Source of the DNA: Catenulispora rubra | GTDB lineage: Bacteria > Actinomycetota > Actinomycetes > Streptomycetales > Catenulisporaceae | Direction: 5' to 3' | Assembly (NCBI RefSeq): GCF_015356825.1 | Contig: NZ_JAACYW010000102.1 | Coordinates: 1 to 35,114, forward strand | Length of the DNA stretch: 35,114 bases | Shown here: positions 6,791 to 15,636 of the stretch, piece after piece | Position numbering within the stretch: position 1 is the stretch's first letter | Layout: every line of letters starts with the position of its first letter | Translations under genes and position numbers: made by a program | The notes under the pieces: model-generated | Told to the model about the DNA's origin: nothing | What the model saw: only the letters and a program-made list of their open reading frames with translations | The model's database searches: none

Positions 6791-8031
6791 CGCACCGGCA
6801 GCGCCTTGATCCCGTTGATCCACGCCGACCGCAGCCGCCGCAGCTCGCCGTCCGGAGCCAGCCCCGGCGCCAGCTCGGCCAGCGCCTCGAACATCAGGTT
6901 GATCTCCATCTTCGCCAGGTTCGCACCCAGGCAGTAGTGCGGCCCGCCGCCCCCGAACCCGAGGTGCGGGTTGGGGTCGCGCAAGATGTCGAACGTGTGC
7001 GGCTCCGAGATCACGCTCTCGTCGTAGTTCGCCGACGAGTACAGCAGCACCACCCGCTGCCCGGCCTTGACCTCGACGTCCCCGACCAGGGTGTCGGTCA
7101 CGGCGGTGCGCTGGAAGGAGATGATCGGCGTGGCCCAGCGGACGATCTCGTCCGCGGCGGTCTTGGGCCGCTCCTTCTTATAGAGCTCCCACTGCGCGGG
7201 GTTGTCGAAGAACGCCTGCATCCCGTGCGTGATCGCGTTCCGCGTGGTCTCGTTGCCGGCCACCACCAGCATCATCACGAAGAAGCCGAACTCGTCGTCG
7301 TTCAGCTTCCCGAAACCGTCGCCGCGGTCGGCCTGGATGAGCTTGGTGACGATGTCGTCCTCGGGGTGCTCCCGCCGCTTCGCCGCCAGCTCCATCGCGT
7401 ACACCAGCAGCTCGATGGAGGCGTTCTTGCCGTCCTCCTCGCTGACGTTCAGATCCGGGTCGTCGTAGCCGGTCATCGTGTTCGACCACTCGAACAGCTT
7501 CCAGCGGTCCTCCTGCGGCACCCCGATCAGGTCGGCGATCGCCTGCAGCGGCAGCTCGCTGGCCAGGTCCGTGACGAAGTTCCCGCTCCCCCGCTCCGCC
7601 GCCTCGGCGACGATCCGGCGCGTGCGCTCCTTCAGCACCGACTCCAGCGCGTTGATCGAGCGCGGGGTGAAGCCGCGCTGGACGATGTTGCGCATCTTGG
7701 TGTGGTCGGGGGCGTCGGCGTTCAGCATGATGACCTTCTGCATGTCCAGGTCTTCGCGCGTCACGCGGGGGCCGAAGCGCACCAGCGCGGTGTTCGGCGA
7801 GGAGGCGAACAGCTCCGGGTGCGTGGAGACGTACTTGACGTCGGTGTGGCGCGAGGCCACCCAGTACCCGTCGTCGCCGAACGGCTGCTGGGAGTCCGGG
7901 GTGGCGCACCACCACAGCCGCGTGGTCCGCCGCAGCTCGGCGAACTCCTCGAACGGCATCCGCTCCTCGTACAGGTCCGGATCGGTGAAGTCCCGGTTCA
8001 CCGGGATCGCGGGCTTGGTCGTGACGGACAT
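6781..8031 (-). CDS. cyp125: CYP125-family cytochrome P450, steroid C26/C27 monooxygenase
   Basis: The product has 416 aa, normal for a soluble bacterial P450. Heme ligand Cys367 sits in FGGGGPHYCLG. The I-helix oxygen-activation motif is AGNETTRN (258-265) and the K-helix ExxR is Glu295-Arg298. Many segments closely follow mycobacterial CYP125: FTDPDLYEERMPFEEFAELR, GVPQEDRWKLFEWSNTMTG, DDEFGFFVMMLVVAGNETTRN, QWELYKKERPKTAADEIVRWATP (each partly conserved) and RLRSAWINGIK near the C-terminus. CYP125 oxidises the terminal methyl of the cholesterol side chain to start its beta-oxidation. The start is ATG 8031 with GGGAGG upstream. A KstR-like operator lies in its promoter. Sterol side-chain breakdown yields propionyl-CoA, which fits the neighbouring mutase gene. 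CYP124 or CYP142 relatives are less likely. Confidence 0.85.
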   Translation of the reverse strand: MSVTTKPAIPVNRDFTDPDLYEERMPFEEFAELRRTTRLWWCATPDSQQPFGDDGYWVASRHTDVKYVSTHPELFASSPNTALVRFGPRVTREDLDMQKVIMLNADAPDHTKMRNIVQRGFTPRSINALESVLKERTRRIVAEAAERGSGNFVTDLASELPLQAIADLIGVPQEDRWKLFEWSNTMTGYDDPDLNVSEEDGKNASIELLVYAMELAAKRREHPEDDIVTKLIQADRGDGFGKLNDDEFGFFVMMLVVAGNETTRNAITHGMQAFFDNPAQWELYKKERPKTAADEIVRWATPIISFQRTAVTDTLVGDVEVKAGQRVVLLYSSANYDESVISEPHTFDILRDPNPHLGFGGGGPHYCLGANLAKMEINLMFEALAELAPGLAPDGELRRLRSAWINGIKALPVRYV

Positions 8032-8086
8032 GCGAGCGCCTCCCGGCCGAGTCTTCTGACGGGTTGTCAGCTTCCGGTGTAGGGGC

Positions 8087-8115
8087 ACCGTAATAACGTG
8101 TTCTAGTTTCCGCAA
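8087..8115 (-). promoter_or_regulatory. cyp125 promoter with KstR-like operator in its spacer
   Basis: On the minus strand TTGCGG (8115-8110), a 17-bp spacer and TACGGT (8092-8087) form a good promoter about 50 nt upstream of ATG 8031. Within the spacer, plus-strand AATAACGTGTTCTA (8092-8105) matches the KstR consensus TNNAACNNGTTNNA at seven of eight fixed positions; only the first T is an A. KstR is the TetR-type repressor of cholesterol-catabolism genes, including cyp125, in mycobacteria. A repressor there would block polymerase. Confidence 0.6.
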
Positions 8116-8196
8116 TACCCATCGCGCCCGCGGTCGTTGCCGGGCCGCAACCTGCGCACTCGCGACCTGTCCGCGACGCATCCCTGACGCATTTAA

Positions 8197-8214
8197 GCCA
8201 ACGAAAACGTTGGC
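8197..8214. promoter_or_regulatory. 18-bp inverted repeat in the cyp125-sdhC divergent region
   Basis: GCCAACGAAAACGTTGGC has two perfect 7-bp arms around AAAA, with ATTT and AAAT just outside. It lies about 200 bp before sdhC and 166 bp before cyp125. The 383-bp region 8032-8414 holds no gene; it contains this repeat, the cyp125 promoter and a TAGCAT at 8314-8319 that could be an sdh -10. The site resembles LacI/GalR-type operators, but the regulator is unknown. Confidence 0.4.
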
Positions 8215-8414
8215 AAATCCCTCACAAGGCCTAACACGACCCATTCGGCGTCCGAGCCCTGAGGGGTTGGTCACACTCGGCTTGCGGGTCCGTTTTGTCC
8301 ACTTGATGATCGTTAGCATGACCGCTGGCATCGAAGCCTGTCCGCACGTCGTGACTGCTGCGCACGGTATCGGTAGCCGTCTCGTCAGCTACTTCACCAC
8401 CTGAGAGGCTGGGC

Positions 8415-8813
8415 ATGGCAAGCGGAGCCCAGGGTGCCAAGGGCACCCTCTACCGCGGCCGGGAAGGCATGTGGAGCTGGGTCGCGCAACGCGTCACCGG
8501 CGTCCTCCTGTTCTTCTTCCTGTTCGCACACGTGCTCGACACGGCGCTGGTCCGCGTCAGTCCGCACACGTACAACCAGGTCATCGGCACGTACAAGAAC
8601 CCCGTGGTGAACCTCCTCGAGGTCGGCCTGGTCGGCGCCGTCATGTTCCACGCCTTCAACGGCCTGCGGATCATCGCCATCGACTTCTGGAGCAAGGGGC
8701 CGAAGTACCAGCGCCAGCTGCTCTGGGCCGTCGTCGGCCTGTGGGCGGTGCTGATGCTCGGCTTCCTGGAGCCGATGATGCAGCACACCTTCCACGAGTG
8801 GTTCGGGTGGTGA
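8415..8813 (+). CDS. sdhC: Succinate dehydrogenase cytochrome b556 subunit
   Basis: The product (132 aa) is a membrane anchor of succinate:quinone oxidoreductase (complex II). Three membrane helices are visible at about 22-46, 64-88 and 102-120. WVAQRVTGVLL (22-32) carries the conserved Arg near the quinone site, and FHAFNGLR (78-85) carries His79, a probable heme ligand. The start is ATG 8415 with GAGAGG upstream. It is the first gene of sdhCDAB; its stop overlaps the GTG proposed for sdhD. This is the usual actinobacterial gene order. Confidence 0.93.
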   Translation: MASGAQGAKGTLYRGREGMWSWVAQRVTGVLLFFFLFAHVLDTALVRVSPHTYNQVIGTYKNPVVNLLEVGLVGAVMFHAFNGLRIIAIDFWSKGPKYQRQLLWAVVGLWAVLMLGFLEPMMQHTFHEWFGW

Positions 8814-9274
8814 CCGGTCCCATGTCCTCCTCCCACGTCGCCCTCGAGCCGCCGCGCACCGGCAACCCCGGCCGCTCCCAGCGCTTCCGCAGCCGCAAGG
8901 GCCCGGGCAAGGTCACCCGGGGCAACTTCGAGCTCTACTCCTGGCTGTTCATGCGGGCCTCCGGGGTCCTGCTGGTCTTCCTGGTCCTGGGCCACCTGTT
9001 CATCATGATGGTCACCGACGGCGGCGTGGAGAAGATCGGCTTCGCCTTCGTCGCCGGCCGCTGGGCCTCGCCGTGGTGGCAGTTCTGGGACCTGCTCCAG
9101 CTGTGGCTGGCGATGATCCACGGCACCAACGGCATGCGCACGGTCATCAACGACTACGCCGACAAGGACCGCACCCGCGCGATCCTCAAGGGCCTGCTGT
9201 ACACGGCCTCCGTGCTGACGATCTTCCTCGGCACCCTGGTCATCTTCACGTTCGACCCGAGCATCAAGGGCTAG
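8810..9274 (+). CDS. sdhD: Succinate dehydrogenase hydrophobic membrane anchor subunit
   Basis: The product (154 aa) is the second membrane anchor of complex II. A basic, Pro-rich N-terminus is followed by three helices at about 45-68, 90-108 and 128-148. IHGTNGMRTVINDY (103-116) holds His104, a probable heme ligand, and the Asp-Tyr pair typical of the quinone site. I chose GTG 8810 because it overlaps the sdhC stop (GTGA), suggesting translational coupling; ATG 8822, four codons further on, is the alternative and has no ribosome site. It ends 8 nt before sdhA. Confidence 0.9.
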   Translation: MTGPMSSSHVALEPPRTGNPGRSQRFRSRKGPGKVTRGNFELYSWLFMRASGVLLVFLVLGHLFIMMVTDGGVEKIGFAFVAGRWASPWWQFWDLLQLWLAMIHGTNGMRTVINDYADKDRTRAILKGLLYTASVLTIFLGTLVIFTFDPSIKG

Positions 9275-9282
9275 GCGCGCGC

Positions 9283-11045
<1,763 letters not shown>

Positions 11046-11046
<1 letters not shown>

Positions 11047-11819
11047 TGAGCACCGCTACTGTGCAAGACCACGTCGAGACGTCGGCCTCGGGCAAGGCCG
11101 GCATCGCGATGATGACCATCACGGTCCGCATCCGGCGCTACAACCCGGAAGTCGACGCCGCCCCGCACTGGGTCGACTACCAGGTCACGGCGGACCCGAC
11201 GGCACGCATCCTGGACTCGCTGCACAAGATCAAGTGGGAGCAGGACGGCTCGCTGACGTTCCGGCGCTCCTGCGCGCACGGCGTCTGCGGCTCGGACGCG
11301 ATGCGGATCAACGGCAAGAACCGGCTGGCGTGCAAGGCGCTCGTGAAGGACCTGAACCCGAGCAAGCCGATCACCGTCGAGCCGATCCAGGGCCTGCCGG
11401 TGCTCAAGGACCTCGTGGTCGACATGGAGCCGTTCTTCCAGGCCTACCGCGACGTCAAGCCGTTCCTGATCGCGCACGGCAACGAGCCCACGCGCGAGCG
11501 GATCCAGTCGCAGAAGGACCGCGACCGCTTCGACGACACCACCAAGTGCATCCTGTGCGCGGCGTGCACCACGTCCTGCCCGGTGTTCTGGGCCGACGGC
11601 CAGTACTTCGGCCCGGCGGCGATCGTCAACGCGCACCGGTTCATCTTCGACTCCCGCGACGACGGGGCGAACGAGCGCCTGGAGATCCTGAACGACCGCG
11701 AGGGCGTGTGGCGCTGCCGGACCACGTTCAACTGCACCGAGGCGTGCCCGCGCGGGATCCAGATCACGCAGGCGATCGCTGAGGTGAAGCGGGCGCTGAT
11801 CACTCGTCGGGTGATTTGA
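11046..11819 (+). CDS. sdhB: Succinate dehydrogenase iron-sulfur subunit
   Basis: The product (257 aa) carries the three iron-sulfur clusters linking SdhA to the quinone site. The [2Fe-2S] ligands are Cys76, Cys81, Asp84 and Cys96, with Asp in the third place as in E. coli SdhB. CILCAACTTSCP (168-179) and CRTTFNCTEACPRG (224-237) supply the [4Fe-4S] and [3Fe-4S] ligands. ATG 11046 is coupled to the sdhA stop; Met22/Met23 is an alternative start that would drop a non-conserved leader. A strong terminator follows. Confidence 0.95.
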
Positions 11820-11859
11820 TTCGCTTGCCATGTTTGGCCTACTTGCCCTATTGTGCCGC

Positions 11860-11893
11860 GAAGACCCGCCGAGAGTGAATTCGGCGGGTCTTC
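11860..11893 (+). terminator. Rho-independent terminator of sdhCDAB
   Basis: GAAGACCCGCCGA and its exact reverse complement form a 13-bp stem with an 8-nt loop (11873-11880), followed by CGCTTTT. It lies 40 nt after the sdhB stop. Confidence 0.85.
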
Positions 11894-11983
11894 CGCTTTT
11901 GCGGGGGCGGTTCGCGGGACGCTGGGAGGTGCTGTCCGCCGGCCGGTCCGTGGCCGACGGCACCTCCGACGAAGGGATCGACG

Positions 11984-12424
11984 ATGCGCCGCTTCGCAGC
12001 CGTCACCGTCACAGCGCTGCTTTCCGCGGCTGGGCTCACCGCCGGGGCCGGGGCCGCTCAGGCATCTGACGGGTTCACGGTCCACGTGCTCGGCGGCCTG
12101 CACCTCAAGCGGGTGGACGCCACGAGCGGGCAGACGCAGGTCACGTACTTGCTGTGCACGTCCACCTCGACAGGGGACGCGACGCCGGTGGTCCACGGCC
12201 TCGGCGGGCTGAAGGACGCGACCTCGGCGTGCGAGGAGTTGGCGGCGGTACACGGGAACCTCGACGCGCTGTCGGTGCATCCGACGTGGCTGGCCCCGGC
12301 GGTCGTGGCGCCGGTGGAGGTCAGGGCGGCCGGGACGTGGGAGGGGGCTCGGGTGGCGTGGGGTCACAAGTACACGAATGGCGGATGGCTGGCCCGGGCG
12401 ACCGGGGATGTGTTCGCGTTCTGA
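11984..12424 (+). CDS. SSI-like secreted protease inhibitor, divergent
   Basis: The product (146 aa) has a Sec signal peptide at about 1-28 (AGAAQA-SDG). The remainder aligns by eye with Streptomyces subtilisin inhibitor (MEROPS I16): LLCTSTS, ACEELAAVHGNLDAL, APAVVAPVEV, GTWEG and the C-terminal VFAF. The first disulfide pair is kept (Cys58, Cys83), with a longer loop between. The Cys pair bracing the SSI reactive site is lost on both sides: Cys71 becomes Ala104 and Cys101 becomes Gly134. The reactive segment CPMVYDP corresponds to APAVVAP, giving Ala106 at P1, so it may inhibit a different protease or none. The start is ATG 11984 with GAAGGG upstream. It is convergent with the tetR gene, only 4 nt between stops. 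Confidence 0.8.
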   Translation: MRRFAAVTVTALLSAAGLTAGAGAAQASDGFTVHVLGGLHLKRVDATSGQTQVTYLLCTSTSTGDATPVVHGLGGLKDATSACEELAAVHGNLDALSVHPTWLAPAVVAPVEVRAAGTWEGARVAWGHKYTNGGWLARATGDVFAF

Positions 12425-12428
12425 GGCG

Positions 12429-13115
12429 CTAACCCCCCAACCCCCGCCGCTGCTTCTCCTCGGCGATCGCCCGCTCCACCGCAGCGCGGTCGTCGGGGTC
12501 CAGGGGGCTGAACACCGTCGGCTCGCCGGGCAGTGCGCGGTTGCCTGCGCCGGCGCGCAGGCCGTCGAGCAGGATGCCGACGAGGCGGTCGGTCAGCGCC
12601 TCCGGGTCGGTCATCGGCGGGCGGCTGGGGCCGCTCTGCGAGAGCATCCCGGCCAGCAGCTGGACCTCCAGGAAGCTGATGTCGGCGCGCAGCTGCCCCG
12701 CCTCCTGGGCCCGCAGGTAGACGCCCTCGACGGCGTCGATCGCCTCGCGCATCGCGGCGGAGACCGCCGGGTCGTCGATCAGGTCGAAGCGTTCGCGGAA
12801 GATCACCGGCAGGGTCGGGCCGAGGCCCAGGCCCGCGACCGCGCGGACCAGGGCCTCCCAGGCCGGCGGGCCGTCGGGGGCGGCCCGGGCGGCGGCCTGC
12901 GCGCGGCGGGCGGCGGCCGACATGCCTTCGAAGAGGTCGACGAGCACCCCGCGCAGCAGCGCGTCCCGGTCGGAGAAGCGCCGGTACAGGGTCCCGATGC
13001 CGACCCCGGCGCGCTTGGCGACCTTGTCGAGCGCGACCGACGTACCCTCCTCGACGTAGATCTCTCGCGCCGCCTCCAGCAGGGCGCGGCGGTTGTCCTC
13101 GGCATCGGCTCGCAT
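12429..13115 (-). CDS. TetR-family transcriptional regulator
   Basis: The product has 228 aa. The N-terminal DNA-binding domain includes RRALLEAAREIYVEEG and the helix-turn-helix LDKVAKRAGVGIGTLYRRFS (29-48), with the family-typical GTLYRRF. The C-terminal ligand and dimerisation domain is not specific enough to assign a ligand. ATG 13115 has no Shine-Dalgarno but sits 7 nt after a TACAGT -10 element, so it is probably translated from a leaderless mRNA. The longer in-frame reading up to 13316 would cross that promoter. It is divergent from the SigE-type gene at 13271, so that gene or the regulator's own promoter could be a target. Confidence 0.88.
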   Translation of the reverse strand: MRADAEDNRRALLEAAREIYVEEGTSVALDKVAKRAGVGIGTLYRRFSDRDALLRGVLVDLFEGMSAAARRAQAAARAAPDGPPAWEALVRAVAGLGLGPTLPVIFRERFDLIDDPAVSAAMREAIDAVEGVYLRAQEAGQLRADISFLEVQLLAGMLSQSGPSRPPMTDPEALTDRLVGILLDGLRAGAGNRALPGEPTVFSPLDPDDRAAVERAIAEEKQRRGLGG

Positions 13116-13122
13116 GGCGCGC

Positions 13123-13151
13123 ACTGTAGCGTCCCGAGCGGAACGGATGAA
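13123..13151 (-). promoter_or_regulatory. Leaderless promoter of the tetR gene
   Basis: On the minus strand TTCATC (13151-13146), a 17-bp spacer and TACAGT (13128-13123) are followed after 7 nt by ATG 13115. The predicted start coincides with the start codon. Confidence 0.6.
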
Positions 13152-13270
13152 AATTCTCCACTTCTGCTGTCCCCGACGTGAGCCGCGGCTCAGCCGAAGT
13201 CGCTCGGCGCGTGACGCAACCCTCCCCGTCCGCCGCTTCGTCAGTGGGGTGACCATGGAGGGAGCGGTGG

Positions 13271-13771
13271 ATGCGGGAAGCGCGCGAGCGGGAGTTCGAC
13301 GAGTTCGTCCTCGCACGGCAGCAGCGGCTGCTGCGCACCGCGTATCTGTTGTGCGGGGACTGGCATCTGGCCGAGGACCTGACGCAGAACGCGCTGGCGA
13401 AGGTGTACCTGGGCTGGAACCGGATCCAGCGCGTGGAGCAGATCGACGCCTACGTGCACCGGATGCTGTTCCGGACCTTCGTCGACACCTACCGGCGCCG
13501 TCGCAAGCGGGAGATCCTGAGCGCGGCGGTCCCGGACGTCGCCGGCATCGGCACCGCCAGCGACGTCCGCCTGACCCTGCTGGCCGCGCTGGCCGAGGTC
13601 ACACCGCGCTATCGGGCCGTCCTGGTCCTGCGGTTCTGGGAGGACCGCAGCATCGCCGAGACGGCCGCGGCGCTCGGCATCTCCGACGGCTCGGTGAAGT
13701 CGCACACCCACCGTGGTCTCCAGCAGTTGCGCTCGGTCCTCGGGGACCAGGCGCTGGATCTCACCTCGTGA
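13271..13771 (+). CDS. SigE-family ECF RNA polymerase sigma factor
   Basis: The product has 166 aa. Region 2 is visible as LLRTAYLLCGDWHLAEDLTQNAL and VYLGWNRIQRVEQIDAYVHRML; region 4 as ALAEVTPRYRAVLVLRFWEDRSI followed by the helix-turn-helix AALGISDGSVKSHTHRGL. Length fits the SigE subfamily. It is more compact than the sigma factor at 3383-3991 and lacks its acidic leader. The start is ATG 13271 with GGAGGGAG 6 nt upstream. A possible ECF-type promoter is GCAACC (13216-13221) and CGTC (13239-13242), but this is weak. The gene for its likely anti-sigma factor follows after 11 nt. Confidence 0.9.
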   Translation: MREAREREFDEFVLARQQRLLRTAYLLCGDWHLAEDLTQNALAKVYLGWNRIQRVEQIDAYVHRMLFRTFVDTYRRRRKREILSAAVPDVAGIGTASDVRLTLLAALAEVTPRYRAVLVLRFWEDRSIAETAAALGISDGSVKSHTHRGLQQLRSVLGDQALDLTS

Positions 13772-13782
13772 GGAGGCCGGGC

Positions 13783-14640
13783 ATGCACGACCACGGACAG
13801 GAACACGGGCAGGAACACGGGCAGGAACACGAACGGGAAGCCGAGCAAGAGGACAGCCAGAGGCGGGACATCGAGCACTGGCTCGCGGCGGCGGCGCCGG
13901 AGGTAGTGCCGGTCGTGGTCGACCTGCACCATCGCGCCCGGGCCCTGGGACGGCGTCGGCGGACGCAGCACCGGGTGCTGGCGGCCGGCGGGGCCGGCGT
14001 GACCACGGCTGCGGTGGTCACGGCGGTCTTCGTGGTGGGGCACGCGGGTCCGGGCGCGGTTGCCAGCCCGACGACCACGACGAAGACCACCACGGCTCCC
14101 ACGACGCTGATGCCGTCGAAGCCGCTGGGCACCAACCCGGACTCCCCGCTCGAAGACGACCGGCCGGCAGCGCAGGCCGCTGTCAAAGCCTTCGAGGCGG
14201 CACTTCCCGCCGGCAGCACGGTGAAGAACGCCAAGGCCTACGTCTTCAACCCGCAGGCGAAGTTCAGCGGGTCCGGGTTCGGCGTCATGTTCGATGTCGT
14301 CGAGCCGTCCGGCCGGGCCTACAACCTGCAGGTCGACGTCAGCCAGGACCCTTACAAGGAATCCTGGGACTGCGACAAGCCGATCCAGTGCAGCGACGCC
14401 CGGTTCCTCGGACGCGACGCCCAGTGGCAGTCGTCGCCGGCGAGCAGCCCGCCCGCGTATGACGGCACGTATATGGCGGCCTTCACCATCCGCGACCTGT
14501 CCACCACGCACTACTACTTCGGGTTCCACACCGAGGGCAAGAACCTCTCGAAACTGCCTGATCCCCAGGAGCTCCGGACAATCGGCCTGAACGAGAAGCT
14601 CGGCGAAGCCCTGGTGGCCGCGTTCAAACAGGCCCCGTAA
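13783..14640 (+). CDS. One-pass membrane protein with His-rich N-terminus, putative anti-sigma factor
   Basis: The product has 285 aa. The first 17 residues (MHDHGQEHGQEHGQEHE) contain five His and are encoded partly by a 12-bp tandem repeat. An acidic segment, an Arg cluster (about 57-60) and one membrane helix at about 65-86 follow. After a Thr-rich linker the exported part forms a domain of about 170 residues with two nearby Cys (WDCDKPIQC), probably a disulfide. The start is ATG 13783 with GAGGAGG upstream, 11 nt after the sigma gene. Position and layout match the pair at 2439-3991, so an anti-sigma role is inferred; no homology to a named anti-sigma family was recognised. The His cluster could bind metal. 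Confidence 0.6.
   Translation: MHDHGQEHGQEHGQEHEREAEQEDSQRRDIEHWLAAAAPEVVPVVVDLHHRARALGRRRRTQHRVLAAGGAGVTTAAVVTAVFVVGHAGPGAVASPTTTTKTTTAPTTLMPSKPLGTNPDSPLEDDRPAAQAAVKAFEAALPAGSTVKNAKAYVFNPQAKFSGSGFGVMFDVVEPSGRAYNLQVDVSQDPYKESWDCDKPIQCSDARFLGRDAQWQSSPASSPPAYDGTYMAAFTIRDLSTTHYYFGFHTEGKNLSKLPDPQELRTIGLNEKLGEALVAAFKQAP
13798..13830 (+). repeat. 12-bp in-frame tandem repeat in the anti-sigma gene
   Basis: CAGGAACACGGG occurs at 13798-13809 and 13810-13821, and most of a third copy follows to 13830. It encodes QEHG units and could change copy number without shifting the frame. Confidence 0.8.
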
Positions 14641-14670
14641 GCCTCAGGCCCGAAGAACCCGGTTCACGAT

Positions 14671-15297
14671 TCACAACCAGCCCCGCTGCTGCGCCGCCTG
14701 GACCGCCTCGGTGCGGTTCCGGGCGGCGGTTTTCTGGATGCACGCCGACAGGTAGTTGCGCACCGTGCCCTCCGACAGGTGCAGCCGCCGCGCGATGTCG
14801 GCGATGGTCGAGCCGTCGGCGGAGGCCGCGAGGACGTCGCGTTCGCGCGGCGTCAGCGGGTTCTCCCCGGCGGCCAGCGCGGCGGCGGCCAGATCCGGGT
14901 CGATGACCCGCTCCCCCCGCAGCACCTTGCGGATCGCCGCGACCAACTCCGCCACCGGCGCGTCCTTCACCAGGAACGCCGACGCCCCGGACTCCATCGC
15001 GCGCCGCAGGAACCCGGGCCGCCCGAACGTGGTCAGGATGATGATCCGCACCTCCGGCAGCGCCCGATGCAGCGCGTCGGCGGCATCGAGCCCGGACATC
15101 CCCGGCATCTCGATGTCCAACAAAGCGACCCGCACATCAGCCGCCTTCGCCGCCGCCAGCACCTCGTCCCCACGCCCCACCTCCGCGACGACCTCCAGAT
15201 CGTCCTCAAGGTTGAGCAGCGTCGCCAAGGCGCCGCGCACCATGGCCTGATCCTCAGCGAGCAGGAGGCGGACGACATCGGCGGGCGCGGTGGTCAT
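14671..15297 (-). CDS. NarL/FixJ-type response regulator (DesR-like)
   Basis: The product has 208 aa. The receiver domain is complete: Glu15-Asp16 acidic pair, phospho-acceptor Asp61 in LLDIEMPG, Thr89-Thr90, and Lys111 in LVKDAP. The LuxR-type helix-turn-helix domain follows (LTPRERDVLAA, IADIARRLHLSEGTVRNYLS). It is the partner of the histidine kinase gene upstream on the same strand (15637-16947) and probably controls the ABC transporter genes further upstream, the usual target of DesKR-type systems beside ABC-2 exporters. The start is ATG 15297; no strong ribosome site is seen. A 339-bp non-coding stretch separates it from the kinase gene. Confidence 0.92.
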   Translation of the reverse strand: MTTAPADVVRLLLAEDQAMVRGALATLLNLEDDLEVVAEVGRGDEVLAAAKAADVRVALLDIEMPGMSGLDAADALHRALPEVRIIILTTFGRPGFLRRAMESGASAFLVKDAPVAELVAAIRKVLRGERVIDPDLAAAALAAGENPLTPRERDVLAASADGSTIADIARRLHLSEGTVRNYLSACIQKTAARNRTEAVQAAQQRGWL

Positions 15298-15636
15298 GGG
15301 GCCAACCTATCGGGAACGATTCGGGCGCGGTGGTGGGAAATCAGCCGCCCGGCGCCGCAAACAGACCCTTCCGCGCACGCCCGACTGCCGCATAGCCTCA
15401 CGCGCACATGCACGAACGCCGCACACAGCCTCATCCCGCCGCCGCAGACAGCCGCTTCGGCAAAATGCGCTGCTGTGTTGGCCATCATCCGCCCTCGCGC
15501 GCCATCATCCGGCGCCGCCGCTCGCCCCATCGCCGCAACCGCCAGGCCCGGCCAGCACGCCAGGCAGGCTCGTGCGCAATCGTCCAGCACCGCCGCGAGC
15601 CCCATCCCTGCAACCGTCGGCCAGCCGCGCGCCGCC
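15298..15636. other. Unusual 339-bp gap between kinase and response regulator genes
   Basis: A minus-strand frame (TTG 15647 to stop 15294) spans the whole gap and overlaps both the kinase end and the regulator start (ATGA). Its composition is Cys-rich and its third codon positions are much less G/C-biased than those of real genes here, so I do not call it a gene. The gap holds a direct repeat GCCATCATCCG (15481-15491 and 15501-15511) and is C-rich on the plus strand. No promoter or terminator stands out. Confidence 0.4.

Noticed and set aside
6781..8031. P450 as part of a natural-product gene cluster
   Set aside because: No biosynthetic genes nearby; sequence and promoter fit steroid catabolism instead.
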